Source: CAYMSF01 sp964392985 (GTDB taxonomy: Bacteria; Verrucomicrobiota; Lentisphaeria; Victivallales; Victivallaceae). From it: a stretch of 64,000 nt of DNA. A model generated the notes under the pieces. The model made no database searches and was not told the DNA's origin. It worked only from the letters and a program-made list of their open reading frames with translations. This document shows positions 62,291 through 64,000 of this stretch, one piece after another. The stretch lies in NCBI GenBank assembly GCA_964392985.1, contig CAYMSF010000019.1, forward strand, positions 1 through 64,000. The letters are read 5' to 3'. Positions within the stretch are counted from its first letter, which is position 1. Each line of letters opens with the position of its first letter. A program made the translations under genes and the position numbers.

Positions 62291-63673
62291 TCAATTATCC
62301 TGTTCCGGAGTCTGTTCAAACTTGCGCATACATACCGCCAGAATCACAATCAACGCCACGGCAGCAAGGACAAACGCCGAATACATGGCGATATTAAACC
62401 ATTTTTTATCCGGCTCATATGGTTTACCTTTGAATTCAGGATTCTTCTGCGCCAGAGAGAGTTGCAGTTCGCTGCAGGAAAGATTTTTATATCGGCTGAT
62501 TATCTCCTGAATATCATATTGCGGGGCAGGAATAGCATCACCGCCGTAGTAAACTTTTGCCGGAAGTTGTGCCGCCGCGCTCAAAAATAACGCGTGATTT
62601 ACTTCAGCCGTCAGAACTATTTCGACGTTTTGCAATGCCGGATTGTCTTTGTTGAATAAAATCAGACGATAACGTTGCGCCCGATTTGCCGCAATTGACA
62701 ACGACAATTCACTGCGTTTGACACCGGGCAGCAGGTAGGAATAAAATTTGCCGCCGGCCAGATAATGCCAGGTTTTACCGTCAATAGAGCATTCCAGAAT
62801 ACCATCACGCGCAAAATTCTGCGAACCCGTGGCGATGCTGACTGACACGACCGGGGATAATGAGGTTGTAATGTCTAAAACCTGCCGTCCATCTTTTTCT
62901 CTGGTTTCAGTGAATGATGCGTTAATTCTCCCGGTTGCCGGGACGCTGATTTGTTGTTCTGCCGTTTTCGCCGTCAAGATAATGCTGTCAATTTTGAAAT
63001 CATGCCGTTCATAAAACCGGTTGGTTTCAACTGCATTGCCCTCTTTGTCATTTTTTACAAGTTGAGAGAAACCTGATTGCTCTTTTATCTCAGAAAAGTT
63101 AAGCAATTCCAGTTTGAACATCCGGTAGCTGGAATCCGGTAACTTTATTTCAGTATTCCGCAAATTGGCGATGCTGGAATAATCATAGATTTTGATTCCG
63201 GCAGCCAGTTTTTTCCAGGTGGAACCGTCGGAACTGCCGTAAACGGTGACGCTTTTTTCAAAATTGGTTGCTGCCGTATTAATGGTTATGCGTTCCGCCG
63301 TAAAAACTTTGACGATATCGGGTTTCGGTCCGGAAACAATTATTTCCAGCCGGTTATTTTTTTCTGTTTCCGGCTGTATAAGTGATTCAATTCTGGCGGG
63401 ATAAGTTTTTTCACTTTTCCGTAGAGCGGTGGTGAATTTCTGCCGTATAGTGAACGGAACTTGCTGACCGGCGCTATCGTAAATGCGTAAATTGGAGTAA
63501 AGACCGTTCGTGCTGTTATATAAATCTTCATCCAGAACAAAGGCACAAATTGTTCCGGGTAAAGATTCGGCTTTTAAATTTGCCGTTCTTACATATTCGA
63601 GCGCGGATCTGAAATCACTTGCGCCGGAGACTGCAGCCATCAGCATAACAACGATATAAATATATTTCTTCAA
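62291..63673 (-). CDS. DUF3999-family exported membrane protein
   Basis: 460 aa from a TTG start at 63673, supported by a GGAGC site 8 bp upstream and a signal peptide (IYIVVMLMAAVSGA). The long periplasmic beta-rich region has FRSALEYVRTANLKAESLPG and VYGSSDGSTWKKLAAGIKIY with repeated discoidin-like strands, then one C-terminal TM helix (FNIAMYSAFVLAAVALIVIL). DUF3999 genes usually lie beside DUF2339 genes, as here (the next gene, 12 bp upstream in the transcript, overlaps the window edge). Envelope-related; function unknown. Confidence 0.82.
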   Translation of the reverse strand: MKKYIYIVVMLMAAVSGASDFRSALEYVRTANLKAESLPGTICAFVLDEDLYNSTNGLYSNLRIYDSAGQQVPFTIRQKFTTALRKSEKTYPARIESLIQPETEKNNRLEIIVSGPKPDIVKVFTAERITINTAATNFEKSVTVYGSSDGSTWKKLAAGIKIYDYSSIANLRNTEIKLPDSSYRMFKLELLNFSEIKEQSGFSQLVKNDKEGNAVETNRFYERHDFKIDSIILTAKTAEQQISVPATGRINASFTETREKDGRQVLDITTSLSPVVSVSIATGSQNFARDGILECSIDGKTWHYLAGGKFYSYLLPGVKRSELSLSIAANRAQRYRLILFNKDNPALQNVEIVLTAEVNHALFLSAAAQLPAKVYYGGDAIPAPQYDIQEIISRYKNLSCSELQLSLAQKNPEFKGKPYEPDKKWFNIAMYSAFVLAAVALIVILAVCMRKFEQTPEQDN

Positions 63674-63685
63674 AATGACGCTCCG

Positions 63686-64000
63686 TTATTGTGATGGTTG
63701 TTTATCCGATCCGATTGGACCTTTGTTTTCAGTCTTAAACTGTTCGCGGAATTTCATATAAATAAAGGCGCTGCAGATCATGACCACGCCGAGAATCGTA
63801 AATGCCACAATCCGGTAAATTTGCGACAGATGGCTTAAATCAACCATAAAAATTTTGATAACATCAACGCTGAAAAGTAATAATCCTGCGTAACGCAAAT
63901 AGCGGTTGTCCCGGCGCAAACCACGGAATATAAGCGTAAACGCAAATGCCCCCCATAATATGGAAATTCCGCCATCGCGGAATTCCGGAACATAATTAAT
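63686..64000 (-). CDS. DUF2339-family multi-pass membrane protein, C-terminal part (partial)
   Basis: The frame is open to the window edge; only the last ~104 residues are visible and the true start lies beyond. It reads GGISILWGAFAFTLIFRG, RDNRYLRYAGLLLFSVDVIK and then YRIVAFTILGVVMICSAFIY, the typical final helices of DUF2339 (large predicted membrane proteins of about 900 aa). A shorter frame from a TTG at 63919 is an artefact of the edge. Paired with the DUF3999 gene 12 bp downstream. Function unknown. Confidence 0.8.
   Translation of the reverse strand: MNYVPEFRDGGISILWGAFAFTLIFRGLRRDNRYLRYAGLLLFSVDVIKIFMVDLSHLSQIYRIVAFTILGVVMICSAFIYMKFREQFKTENKGPIGSDKQPSQ

Noticed and set aside
1..64000. 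tRNA, rRNA, CRISPR array, IS element or phage
   Set aside because: I looked through the intergenic regions by eye; none has a cloverleaf, rRNA-like sequence, regular short repeats with spacers, or transposase motifs.

Overview
The window reads as a chromosomal segment of a Gram-negative bacterium of the Lentisphaerota/PVC type (Victivallis-like; this assignment is an inference). The signs are pseudopilin-like proteins with the FTLIELL(V/T)VI segment running into LLP(A/G)LNKAR, secretin-like genes without the rest of a secretion locus, many regulated glycan-handling enzymes, and a Kdo transferase (WaaA) that implies LPS. Genes lie on both strands in short operons. I see no rRNA, tRNA, CRISPR array, IS element or prophage.

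Layout. 0-2.7 kb: an AraC-type fragment, a UroD-family protein and a divergent AraC regulator. 2.6-9.8 kb (minus strand): an RlmI-like rRNA methyltransferase, an orphan branched-chain-amino-acid-type binding lipoprotein, thiC, waaA and glmS. 9.8-15.1 kb: a long leader with a predicted sigma-54 promoter, twin upstream sites, a mini-ORF and two hairpins, then two tandem secretin-like genes and a secreted protein. 15.1-23.2 kb: a LacI-type regulon (pseudopilin, F5/8C-DUF4091 protein, UroD-like protein, GH5-like hydrolase) with three near-identical operators, bracketed by two gene remnants that share a 55-bp repeat. 23.2-29.7 kb: an exported protein, a HAD hydrolase, mreB, and phoB-phoR behind a four-unit Pho box. 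30.0-36.5 kb: a GH2 enzyme between two paralogous exported proteins. 36.8-43.8 kb: a sigma-54 activator, a B-family DNA polymerase, and an ECF-sigma operon encoding envelope proteins and a pseudopilin. 43.8-50.0 kb (minus): an AGL-type bifunctional glycogen debranching enzyme and a radical SAM-MnmD tRNA-modification fusion. 50.3-59.5 kb: an accessory metabolic block with two IclR regulators, one AraC regulator, three QueG-like iron-sulfur proteins (one with three modules), a sugar isomerase-like protein and a zinc-type dehydrogenase. 59.6-64.0 kb: a half-size EamA transporter, a CXXC mini-protein, a K+ channel, a CBM9-like exported protein, and a DUF3999/DUF2339 pair running off the edge.

How it works together. 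Most of the accessory content is locally regulated uptake and breakdown of carbohydrates, in which each catabolic cluster carries its own LacI, AraC or IclR regulator and a recognisable operator. The strongest candidates for something undescribed are the multi-module QueG-like protein family under IclR control, the apparent sigma-54 circuit driving orphan secretin-like proteins, and the radical SAM-MnmD fusion.
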